32,215 nt of DNA. Origin: Opitutia bacterium (GTDB lineage Bacteria; Verrucomicrobiota; Verrucomicrobiae; Opitutales; Opitutaceae). Where the stretch lies: assembly GCA_947442255.1 (NCBI GenBank), contig CANEVO010000043.1, positions 1 to 32,215 on the forward strand. The letters are read 5' to 3'. This document shows positions 25,795-32,215 of the stretch, in pieces (the first letter of the stretch is position 1; every line of letters starts with the position of its first letter). Below the pieces are notes generated by a model. The model worked only from the letters and a program-made list of their open reading frames with translations. It had not been told where the DNA came from and did not search any database. The position numbers and the translations under genes were made by a program.

Positions 25795-26595
25795 CTAGCC
25801 GTGCAGCAAATCGCGTTCGTAGGCGCGATTGATCAAAAGTTTTTTGCCCAGCGCTTCGCGCAAAGGATCGGCGCCCGGCGCGCTAAAGCCCATGTGCGAA
25901 TGCCGGCGCCAGCCCTCGGCGACCTTGAACCGCCGCGACATCTTTCCCACCTCCCGGGCCATGACTTCCATTTCGTGGAGATAGGAATTCATTCCCTGCG
26001 AAGCCTGCAGCCAGCCGTGCTGGCTTTCGTGACAAGCCAGCGCCGTCAGCTTTTGTTTTTGCACCGAGGAGGTGTCGACAAACGCCCCGGGGATGATCCG
26101 CCGCCGCAGCCCGTCGGACAACCCGTGCGGCATGGCGTGATAGATCGTCGTATCGCCGGACCAGGCCTTCGTGGGCCGACCGGCGGAAAAATTCGGGATG
26201 CCCCGTGCAAAGGCAGCCGACACGGCGAGGCGGCACGTGTTGACGTGGTCCTCCATGTAGTCCTGCGGTGAATGGGTGAGCACGATGGTCGGCTGCACCT
26301 CCCGGATGACCCCGGTGAGCCAGCGCAAGAGCGGCAACTCGTAGAGAATCTCCAGATCGTCGGCCCGGCTTTCGTGGAACTGCGCTCCCAAGACAGCCGC
26401 GGCTTTCTTCCCCTCCGCCCGGCGGATTCTCCGGACGGCGGCAGGCCCGTGCGTGACGCTGCCGCACGACCCCGTGGAAACATTGAGGTAGTGCGTCCGG
26501 TAGCCGGCTTCCCCCAGCAATGCCAGGGTTCCGGCCATCATGAACTCGATATCGTCCGGATGGGCCGCGATGGCGATGGCGGTGCGCTCAGCCAT
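25795..26595 (-). CDS. PIG-L/LmbE-family deacetylase
   Basis: The 266-residue product carries the full zinc site of the family: AHPDD at 11-15 (His12, Asp15) and [13 protein letters not shown] with His117. Family members remove N-acetyl groups from GlcNAc-type sugars, for example in GPI, mycothiol, bacillithiol or chitobiose pathways. No signal peptide is present, so it acts in the cytoplasm. The ATG lies 8 bp inside the end of the upstream Gfo/Idh gene (overlap 26588-26595), which means coupling. The next gene, a NagB-like protein, starts 34 bp downstream. In this setting it probably removes acetyl from an imported N-acetylated, perhaps oxidised, sugar before deamination. The central segment and the final basic/hydrophobic tail ([14 protein letters not shown]) are as seen in other verrucomicrobial copies. 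Confidence 0.85.
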   Translation of the reverse strand: MAERTAIAIAAHPDDIEFMMAGTLALLGEAGYRTHYLNVSTGSCGSVTHGPAAVRRIRRAEGKKAAAVLGAQFHESRADDLEILYELPLLRWLTGVIREVQPTIVLTHSPQDYMEDHVNTCRLAVSAAFARGIPNFSAGRPTKAWSGDTTIYHAMPHGLSDGLRRRIIPGAFVDTSSVQKQKLTALACHESQHGWLQASQGMNSYLHEMEVMAREVGKMSRRFKVAEGWRRHSHMGFSAPGADPLREALGKKLLINRAYERDLLHG

Positions 26596-27625
26596 TCAAT
26601 TCGGAGAGTTTGACCGTCCGATTTTCGCGCGCCGAGAGATCCGCTGCCAGCACCGCCAGATGCGATTTACTTGAAATCTCGAACGACGTCAGGGCCATTT
26701 CCTGGCCGCGCTCCATGGCGTCGAAAAAGGTCTGGAATTGCGCCTGATACGGATGGTCGGAAACATCGCCGGAATCCGCCATCTTCATTGAGAGTTGGCT
26801 CCACTTCCCCTTGTCAGAACCGAGCCGGCTCGCGTGGAACTTGTTGTCGAGGAGGCTGCCTTCGCTGCCAACGAGGTGGGTATGAAAATAGTAGGGCTGA
26901 ATGCAGTCGATCACGGAAGCGACCTTGCCCAGCGCACCATTTTTGAAGCGGACGATTGTCACGCTGGTGGTGGGATATTTGTACTGGGAGAAAACCTCGC
27001 TTGAGGAGCCGGTCGAATGACTGGTGACACTCTCGACTTCGCTTCCCATGCACATCAGCAACGCGTCCATGGCGTGACACCCGGCCGAGAGGAGGCTGCT
27101 GCCGCCGGACTCCTCGGTGGTGTTCCAGCGCCACTGGCCATACCACGGCCCGATCCCGTGATAGTAATCGACTTCGCCGTAGTGCAGCTTGCCCAGCAAG
27201 CCGGCGTCGAGCACGGCCCGGGTCGAGAGCATTTGGTTCGAATAGCGGAGTTCGAAGCAGACGCAGGTCTTCACCTTCGCCGCTGCGATAGCCGCGGACA
27301 CGCGCCGGGCGTCGGCGAGATTGAGCGTGATCGGTTTCTCGATGATCAAGTGCTTGCCCGCCTTCGCGGCCGCGATGATTTGGTCCGCATGCTGGTGGGG
27401 ATAACTGCAAATCGAGATGATATGTAGGGTCGGATCGGCCAGCATTTTCTCCAGGTTGTCATGTGCCGTGATCGGGCTCCCGTGCCGCGCGCTCAGCTCG
27501 GCGGAATTCTGGGGGCGGGACGAATAGATCGCCGTCACTTGCGCATTACTGGTGGCGTTGATGGCGTGGATGTGCGCGCCAGCGACCCAACCATAACCGA
27601 TGATACCTACATTATATTTTTTCAT
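26588..27625 (-). CDS. Gfo/Idh/MocA-family NAD(P)-dependent oxidoreductase
   Basis: The 345-residue product begins [18 protein letters not shown], with the dinucleotide loop [10 protein letters not shown] at 7-16. The signature IIEKPITL has EKP at 96-98. [15 protein letters not shown] (180-194) gives the His184 and Asp187 of the active site. It is cytoplasmic with no signal. Family members oxidise or reduce a sugar hydroxyl, often at C3, and thus make or remove 3-keto sugars. It precedes and overlaps the PIG-L deacetylase gene by 8 bp. A 126-bp gap upstream carries a possible promoter and a run of nine G. Together with the secreted DUF1080 protein of the same run it fits a 3-keto-glycoside pathway, where this enzyme would reduce the released keto sugar. 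Confidence 0.88.
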   Translation of the reverse strand: MKKYNVGIIGYGWVAGAHIHAINATSNAQVTAIYSSRPQNSAELSARHGSPITAHDNLEKMLADPTLHIISICSYPHQHADQIIAAAKAGKHLIIEKPITLNLADARRVSAAIAAAKVKTCVCFELRYSNQMLSTRAVLDAGLLGKLHYGEVDYYHGIGPWYGQWRWNTTEESGGSSLLSAGCHAMDALLMCMGSEVESVTSHSTGSSSEVFSQYKYPTTSVTIVRFKNGALGKVASVIDCIQPYYFHTHLVGSEGSLLDNKFHASRLGSDKGKWSQLSMKMADSGDVSDHPYQAQFQTFFDAMERGQEMALTSFEISSKSHLAVLAADLSARENRTVKLSELNG

Positions 27626-27649
27626 GCGGGAAAATTCCTGAGAACAACC

Positions 27650-27658
27650 GGGGGGGGG
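27650..27658. repeat. homopolymer tract, nine G (C on the transcript)
   Basis: A run of nine identical bases lies 25-33 bases upstream of the Gfo/Idh start and downstream of a possible promoter. Tracts of this length are prone to slippage and can tune promoter or leader function. No other run this long was noticed in the window. Confidence 0.6.
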
Positions 27659-27709
27659 TTATCGTGGCATCCGATCGTCCACTGATGCGGCGACCGAGAT
27701 TTCGAAAAT

Positions 27710-27738
27710 TTTAAACGACCTTGGTAACGCAATGACAA
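27710..27738 (-). promoter_or_regulatory. possible sigma-70 promoter for the Gfo/Idh-PIG-L-NagB-like operon
   Basis: On the minus strand TTGTCA (27733-27738) and TTTAAA (27710-27715) are separated by 17 bases, matching the consensus at 5 of 6 and 4 of 6 positions. It lies just after the stop of the heme-protein gene and about 84 bp before the Gfo/Idh start. It would allow the inner operon to be transcribed separately from that gene. Confidence 0.4.
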
Positions 27739-27751
27739 GCCCATCATTGCC

Positions 27752-30718
27752 TCAATGCAAAGAAACGAGCCAGGCGACGAGATCGAGCAGTTGTTGCTCG
27801 GAAAGAGTCTGCTCCAGTCCCATCGGCATCAGACTGGCCGCCATGACGCTGCTGCCCACAATTTGCGTGCGCGGGATGTTTTTTTCCTGACCCGCGACGT
27901 CCAGCAGCGTGAGTCCGTCCGGTCCGTCATTCTTGATCGTGCCGAGATAGCTTTGGCCGTCCGCCGTTTCGACGATGTGGCCCTCGTAATCACGAGCGAT
28001 GGTGGCACTCGGAAAGAGAATGGATTCGATAATATCGCGGGGCTGGCGGATTTTGCCGATGTGACTGAGATCGGGGCCCATGGCCCGGCCGAGATTGCCG
28101 ATTTTGTGGCAGGCCATGCACGCACTGGTTTCAAAAACCTTTCTTCCCTGTTCCGCCCGCCCCCTGGGCATGGCCGCCGCCAGGATCTCAAGCTTGCGCT
28201 TTTTGGCATCGCTCGCTTCGGCGGCGCTGCGCACAGCGGGGCCCAGAATTTTCTCGTAAACGTCCGCCGGTAACGAGCTGAAGCTGGTTCGGATCACACT
28301 CTCCTCGACCGATCCGACATTTTGAGATTGTGCCAGTTTTCCCGCCCAAAGGCGGCCCGTACTCGCATCAGCGGCTTTGCTCCGCACCAACGCGAGCAAA
28401 GTGCGCAATTCGATCGGGCCTGCCGTTTGCAACACCGGTGCGAGCGCGATGATCTGATCTTTCGCTAGGCGGGAGCGGGCGAGGAAGCGCGCCGCATCCA
28501 CCCGGGCCGTTGGCGAAGCGTCCCCTGTAACCAACTGGAGCAAAAGGGCAAACGCATCCGCGCCGAGCGGTTCTCCCGGGCGGGAGACGGCGGCGAGGGC
28601 TTTGAGGCGAATTGGCTGGGGCCGGCCCGCATCGTTGATGATGGCCTTTTGCGCCGCGTCGAAATGATTGGTGCCGAGCTTCGCGATCGCCTCCAGCAGA
28701 AGCGGCAAGTCGCCCACGGTCGCTCCGCGCGATGGCGGTTGCACGGGCTGGGAAGCCGTCGCTTCGGCCAGACTGCGGTCGAGCGAAGGAAACCACGCTG
28801 GATTGCTAAGGGTGCCCGCCTGACTTGAAAGCACGTGCCAGGCGGCTCGCCGCACCTCGAGCGAACCTTGATTCAGCATCGCCGAGATAATCTCCTGCCC
28901 CGCCGGCTTCGTGAGATTGGCGGCCGCCAGTTCCTTGGCAAACGTCAGAGTGCCGGGAGAAACCCGGGGCGCGGCAAATTGGGATTTGAGGTCCGTGACC
29001 GAGAGATCCAAGGCGTGGGGATGGCGCACGGCGACGGCAACGGCCGCACGAGCCAGTTCCGGATCGGCCGAGTCGACGTGCTTTCGCGCGACGGCAAAGA
29101 GCAAATCCTCCGGTGGCGCTTCGCGGGAGATCTGTTCGACGCTCAACATCAGCCGGCGAATCAGCGGCGCCGATGCCGCACGTTCGAGCGTTGGCAGGTC
29201 GACGCAACGGGTCGTAATCGCCGCGTACATCGCGGCGTGCTCCAAGGCGGGATCGAGCGGTCCACCGAGCAGCTTGAGGAGCGCGTCGCGTTGCGCCGGC
29301 TCGATGCGCTTCGCTTTCGCGATTGTCTCGCAGGCGTGTCGCTGGGCCATCGGCTTGGTCGCGTCGAGTAAATCGGCGGGGGTGGCGGGATGTTCCTTCG
29401 CCCCGATCCCGGCCAAGGCCGCGGCTTTTTTCCGCACCATCCACCGGTCATCGTTCAGCAGCTTCGCCGTCTCCTCGGGTCGCAGGTTGTCCCAGGCAAT
29501 CTTGAGGCCGTACGCATCCGCCACCGGCTTGGCATTCTTTTTCTGCACGCGGTAAATGGCACCGCGCAGGTCGGGTTTTTCGATCAAACTGCTCGGGCAT
29601 CCCATGCGAAACCAACCACCGGTGTCGAACACGAGCAGGGAGCCGTCGGCATCTTCGATCATGTCGGTCAGGTGGACGTCGGGATCGTTGATCTTGAGGA
29701 ACTCGTGCTCCGTGGCCCGATAGGTTGCGCCCACCGGCGAAAGTTTCATGCGGACGATTTTCTGCGTGTTGAAATACGCCGCGAACATGTCGCCCTTCCA
29801 ATCGGGATTGAGCGCGCCAGACCGGTAGAACGTGCAGCCCGAAATTCCGACATGGCCGAAATTATACACCACAGGCATTTGCTCCACCGTGCGCCTCAGG
29901 CCGGCGATGACATTCAACTGGTCGGACCGTTCATAGGCGCCGCCATACTGCCAGTGCACCAGCGTATCTCCGCGCGGCTGGCTGTAGTAGATGTTAACAG
30001 TGCCTACGATGTCTCCGTCCGGCGTGAAATCCACCTCGACCGGATTGTCGCTGCATGCCAGCGCGTGCCACTGCACGTCGCTCCCGTCGGGTTTGCACGA
30101 CCAGACACCCGAAGCCAGCCCTTCATGCACCACAGTCCCGTCGCGCTGCACCACCTTGTGCCCCTTGCGTCCATGGCACCAATAAAGGCGGCCATTGGGG
30201 TGCAAAAATGGGCCATGCACGTCCGCCGCGTTACCGGTGTATTCGAAACCGCCGACGATCATTTCCCGCTGGTCGGCGACCCCGTCGTTGTTGGTGTCAG
30301 TCAGCTTCCAAATGCCGGGAGGAGAGGCCACGTAGAGCGAACCGTTCAACCAGCACGCGCCCTGCGGAAATGTCATTTTGTCCGCGAACACGGTGGTCTT
30401 GTCGAAGACGCCGTCGCCGTTCTGGTCCTCCAGCAGCAGCACCCGGTTGGGCAACTGCTCTTCGAGTCCCTTCTTGTTGAGATTCAGGCCCCCCGCATCG
30501 CCGATGAACAACCGGCCCTGGTCATCGAGCGAACCCATGATCGGGTAGTTGAGCAGCGGCGGCGCCGCCGCGACCACGAGTTCGAGTCCCTCGGCAAGTT
30601 CCGCCTTGGGAAGAGCGGCCGTCGCGCGCCCCGCGATTCCCCCCAAAAGGACGGCGGCGAGAATTGCTTTCGAGGCGAACACTCCAATATTCGCTAACGA
30701 GGTAATAGAGCGGGACAT
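27752..30718 (-). CDS. secreted PVC-type heme protein: membrane-bound dehydrogenase-like propeller, HEAT repeats, CxxCH domain
   Basis: The 988-residue product starts at the ATG that opens a signal peptide (FASKAILAAVLLGGIAGRATA, quoted as AILAAVLLGGIAGRATA). A longer in-frame frame upstream adds 93 residues unlike the family. The N-terminal propeller contains Ca-type loops EDQNGDGVFD and TDTNNDGVAD, HVGISGCTFYRSG and FDTGGWFRMG. HEAT-like helices follow from about residue 430 to 830. The heme domain has ETSACMACHKIGNLGRAMGPDL with Cys867, Cys870 and His871, quoted in two parts (ETSACMACHKIG, NLGRAMGPDL), and ends MPMGLEQTLSEQQLLDLVAWL. It should work in the periplasm, passing electrons from sugar oxidation to heme; this is family knowledge and not tested here. 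It heads the minus-strand run and diverges from the NagB-LmbE fusion gene across 294 bp. Confidence 0.86.
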   Translation of the reverse strand: MSRSITSLANIGVFASKAILAAVLLGGIAGRATAALPKAELAEGLELVVAAAPPLLNYPIMGSLDDQGRLFIGDAGGLNLNKKGLEEQLPNRVLLLEDQNGDGVFDKTTVFADKMTFPQGACWLNGSLYVASPPGIWKLTDTNNDGVADQREMIVGGFEYTGNAADVHGPFLHPNGRLYWCHGRKGHKVVQRDGTVVHEGLASGVWSCKPDGSDVQWHALACSDNPVEVDFTPDGDIVGTVNIYYSQPRGDTLVHWQYGGAYERSDQLNVIAGLRRTVEQMPVVYNFGHVGISGCTFYRSGALNPDWKGDMFAAYFNTQKIVRMKLSPVGATYRATEHEFLKINDPDVHLTDMIEDADGSLLVFDTGGWFRMGCPSSLIEKPDLRGAIYRVQKKNAKPVADAYGLKIAWDNLRPEETAKLLNDDRWMVRKKAAALAGIGAKEHPATPADLLDATKPMAQRHACETIAKAKRIEPAQRDALLKLLGGPLDPALEHAAMYAAITTRCVDLPTLERAASAPLIRRLMLSVEQISREAPPEDLLFAVARKHVDSADPELARAAVAVAVRHPHALDLSVTDLKSQFAAPRVSPGTLTFAKELAAANLTKPAGQEIISAMLNQGSLEVRRAAWHVLSSQAGTLSNPAWFPSLDRSLAEATASQPVQPPSRGATVGDLPLLLEAIAKLGTNHFDAAQKAIINDAGRPQPIRLKALAAVSRPGEPLGADAFALLLQLVTGDASPTARVDAARFLARSRLAKDQIIALAPVLQTAGPIELRTLLALVRSKAADASTGRLWAGKLAQSQNVGSVEESVIRTSFSSLPADVYEKILGPAVRSAAEASDAKKRKLEILAAAMPRGRAEQGRKVFETSACMACHKIGNLGRAMGPDLSHIGKIRQPRDIIESILFPSATIARDYEGHIVETADGQSYLGTIKNDGPDGLTLLDVAGQEKNIPRTQIVGSSVMAASLMPMGLEQTLSEQQLLDLVAWLVSLH

Positions 30719-31012
30719 GGAGACTAAAGGGTTCAGGTCACAACACAGAAAAGTGGTCGTCACCGCAATCGCGGCGGAGGCAGGCCTTAAAGATTGGGTG
30801 GGCGCCGTAGCGTCAATATCCAACTCCTGATACGACAGTGGGCGGGCGCGATTTTCTTCCCCGCTCGAACCACCGCTGGAGGATTGCCTTCGCCGCCTCG
30901 GTTCCCAACCTCCGCGTTCACCCGCCATGGGCAATCCGTTCGATTCTTCCCAGCCGAATCCGTCTCGCAACGCGCTTGATTCGCACGCCATCCGCAAAGG
31001 AACATCCTCTCA
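30719..31012. other. divergent promoter region
   Basis: This 294-bp gap separates the starts of the heme-protein gene (-) and the NagB-LmbE fusion (+). I could not place a convincing promoter or a long palindrome. AAAGGA ends about 11 bases before the plus-strand ATG and is a passable Shine-Dalgarno. An open frame of the heme gene continues into the gap, but its residues are not typical of a leader. Confidence 0.45.
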
Positions 31013-32215
31013 ATGAATTCCAGCTCCTCCGAAGCCCGTCAGCGGGAAAAGATCGCGACCGAAATTTTCCTCACGGCGGACGAAGCGTGCCGCCGCCTAG
31101 GGGCGGAAATCGCCCAATTGATCGCCGCCAATACGGCCGCCGGCCGTGTGACCGTGCTGGGCCTCGCGACGGGTTCGACGCCGGTTCGCCTTTATCGCGA
31201 GTTGATCCGCTTGCACCGGGAGAACGGCCTAAGTTTTCGCCGCGTCATCACCTTCAATCTCGACGAATACTACGGTCTGCCGCGCACGCATCCCGAGAGC
31301 TACTGGCGCTTCATGCACCAGCAGCTCTTCGATCACATCGATCTTCCGCCGGAAAACATCAACCTGCCCGATGGGACGGTGCCGCGCACCGAGGTCTTTG
31401 CCGCCTGTGCCCGGTATGAGGAAAAAATCCGCGCGGCGGGTGGCATTGATCTGCAGGTGCTGGGTATCGGGCGGACCGGCCACATCGGTTTCAATGAGCC
31501 CGGGTCAGGCCGCGATTCGCGCACCCGGCTGGTGACGCTCGACAGCCTCACGCGTCGTGACGCCGCCCGCGACTTTCTCGGTGAGGCCAATGTCCCGCGG
31601 CACGCAATCACGATGGGCGTCGGCACCATTCTTGATGCGCGTCGGATCGTGTTGCTCGCGTGGGGCGAAGCCAAGGCGGCGGTGCTGGCTGAAGCGATCG
31701 AGCAACCACCGACTGATTCGGTGCCGGCCAGTTTTCTCCAGGGACACCAGCACGTGCAGGCCTATGTCGACGGAGCGGCGGCTTCCGCCCTCGCCCGCCT
31801 CCGCCATCCCTGGCGCGTGGGGCCGGTAAAATGGGATGCCGTGATGACCCGTCGCGCGGTGGTCTGGCTTTCCCGAAAAGTGAACAAGCCCGTGCTAAAG
31901 TTGCTCGACGAAGACTACAGCGAGCACGGGATGGCCGATCTGTTGACCGAACAAGGCCCAGCCTACGGTCTGAACATCCAGATTTTCAACCAGCTTCAGC
32001 ACACCATCACGGGCTGGCCGGGGGGGAAACCCAACGCGGACGATTCCAATCGTCCGGAACGGGCGACCCCCTTCCCCAAGCGCGTCCTCGTCTTCAGCCC
32101 CGAACCTTCCCACGACGTGCTGGGCATGGGCGGCACGCTGCGGCGGCTGATCGATCAAGGCCACGACGTGACCGTTGTCTATCAAACCTCCGGGAATCTC
32201 TCAGTGCCGGACGAA
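31013..32215 (+). CDS. nagB: glucosamine-6-phosphate deaminase NagB fused to LmbE-like domain (partial, runs off right edge)
   Basis: Exactly 401 codons are visible with no stop. Residues about 12-265 are a NagB domain: LGLATGSTP (49-57, phosphate loop), FNLDEYYGLPRTHPESYW (81-98) with the ring-opening Asp84, and GIGRTGHIGFNEPGS (151-165) with His157 and Glu162. A linker of about 85 residues follows. Then an LmbE/PIG-L-type domain begins at about 355 (PFPKRVLVFSPEPSHDVLGM), as in fused deaminases known from Bacteroidota. NagB converts glucosamine 6-phosphate to fructose 6-phosphate plus ammonia. The second domain should be a zinc deacetylase, but its metal motif, normally HPDDD, reads EPSHD (364-368), so that site looks broken. 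The gene diverges from the heme-dehydrogenase operon, linking the region to amino-sugar use. The C-terminus is outside the window. Confidence 0.85.
   Translation, partial: MNSSSSEARQREKIATEIFLTADEACRRLGAEIAQLIAANTAAGRVTVLGLATGSTPVRLYRELIRLHRENGLSFRRVITFNLDEYYGLPRTHPESYWRFMHQQLFDHIDLPPENINLPDGTVPRTEVFAACARYEEKIRAAGGIDLQVLGIGRTGHIGFNEPGSGRDSRTRLVTLDSLTRRDAARDFLGEANVPRHAITMGVGTILDARRIVLLAWGEAKAAVLAEAIEQPPTDSVPASFLQGHQHVQAYVDGAAASALARLRHPWRVGPVKWDAVMTRRAVVWLSRKVNKPVLKLLDEDYSEHGMADLLTEQGPAYGLNIQIFNQLQHTITGWPGGKPNADDSNRPERATPFPKRVLVFSPEPSHDVLGMGGTLRRLIDQGHDVTVVYQTSGNLSVPDE

Noticed and set aside
29390..30697. Open frame of about 435 codons on the plus strand
   Set aside because: Antisense to the propeller half of the heme protein; no recognisable domain.
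32020..32026. Seven-G run inside the NagB-LmbE linker, as a frameshift switch
   Set aside because: The frame is intact through it and codes Pro-Gly-Gly normally; a run of seven is not exceptional in this GC-rich DNA.
1..32215. CRISPR array, tRNA, rRNA, insertion sequence or prophage
   Set aside because: No regular repeat-spacer pattern, no cloverleaf or rRNA-like stretch, and no transposase, integrase or phage structural gene was seen on either strand.

Overview
The window looks like part of a chromosome from a Verrucomicrobiota bacterium, most likely Opitutales/Opitutaceae. The reasons are high G+C, mostly weak or absent Shine-Dalgarno sequences, two very long secreted proteins of the PVC-type 'membrane-bound dehydrogenase + HEAT + CxxCH' architecture, a 3-keto-disaccharide hydrolase (DUF1080), several Gfo/Idh/MocA oxidoreductases, and a TonB receptor with the plug style typical of Opitutaceae. 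I see no rRNA, tRNA, CRISPR array, transposase or phage gene. All calls were made by eye from the sequence and remembered families; no database was searched.

Layout. 1-740 (-) is the N-terminal part of a TonB-dependent receptor cut by the window edge, with a perfect 13-bp palindrome upstream. 1014-4489 is a divergent pair: a secreted YtcJ-like amidohydrolase (-) and a secreted neutral-ceramidase-like protein (+). 4665-7740 (+) holds a Gfo/Idh oxidoreductase, a PfkB sugar kinase and a short FkbM methyltransferase. 7787-11073 repeats the first theme: two coupled TIM-barrel amidohydrolases (-) diverge from a second ceramidase-like paralogue (+). 11140-16498 (-) is a sugar-catabolic run read yiaK-like 2,3-diketogulonate reductase, Na+/solute symporter, AGE-family epimerase, DegT aminotransferase; the last three are tightly packed. 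16715-19470 (+) encodes an esterase fused to a 5'-nucleotidase C-terminal domain, then a Tat-type amidohydrolase.

19593-30718 (-) is the most coherent unit. Seven co-directional genes start and end with PVC-type heme dehydrogenase-like proteins and enclose Gfo/Idh, PIG-L deacetylase, a divergent NagB-like isomerase/deaminase, a secreted DUF1080 glycosidase and a nucleoside-permease-type MFS transporter. Divergently from it, at 31013, begins a NagB-LmbE fusion that runs off the right edge.

Read together, the window is an accessory carbohydrate-catabolism region. Secreted oxidative and hydrolytic enzymes act outside the cytoplasm, dedicated importers bring products in, and cytoplasmic oxidoreductases, isomerases, deacetylases and kinases feed central metabolism. 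My best candidate for a little-described system is the 19.6-32.2 kb block, which could be an oxidative (3-keto) route for N-acetylated amino-sugar glycosides. The substrates are inference.
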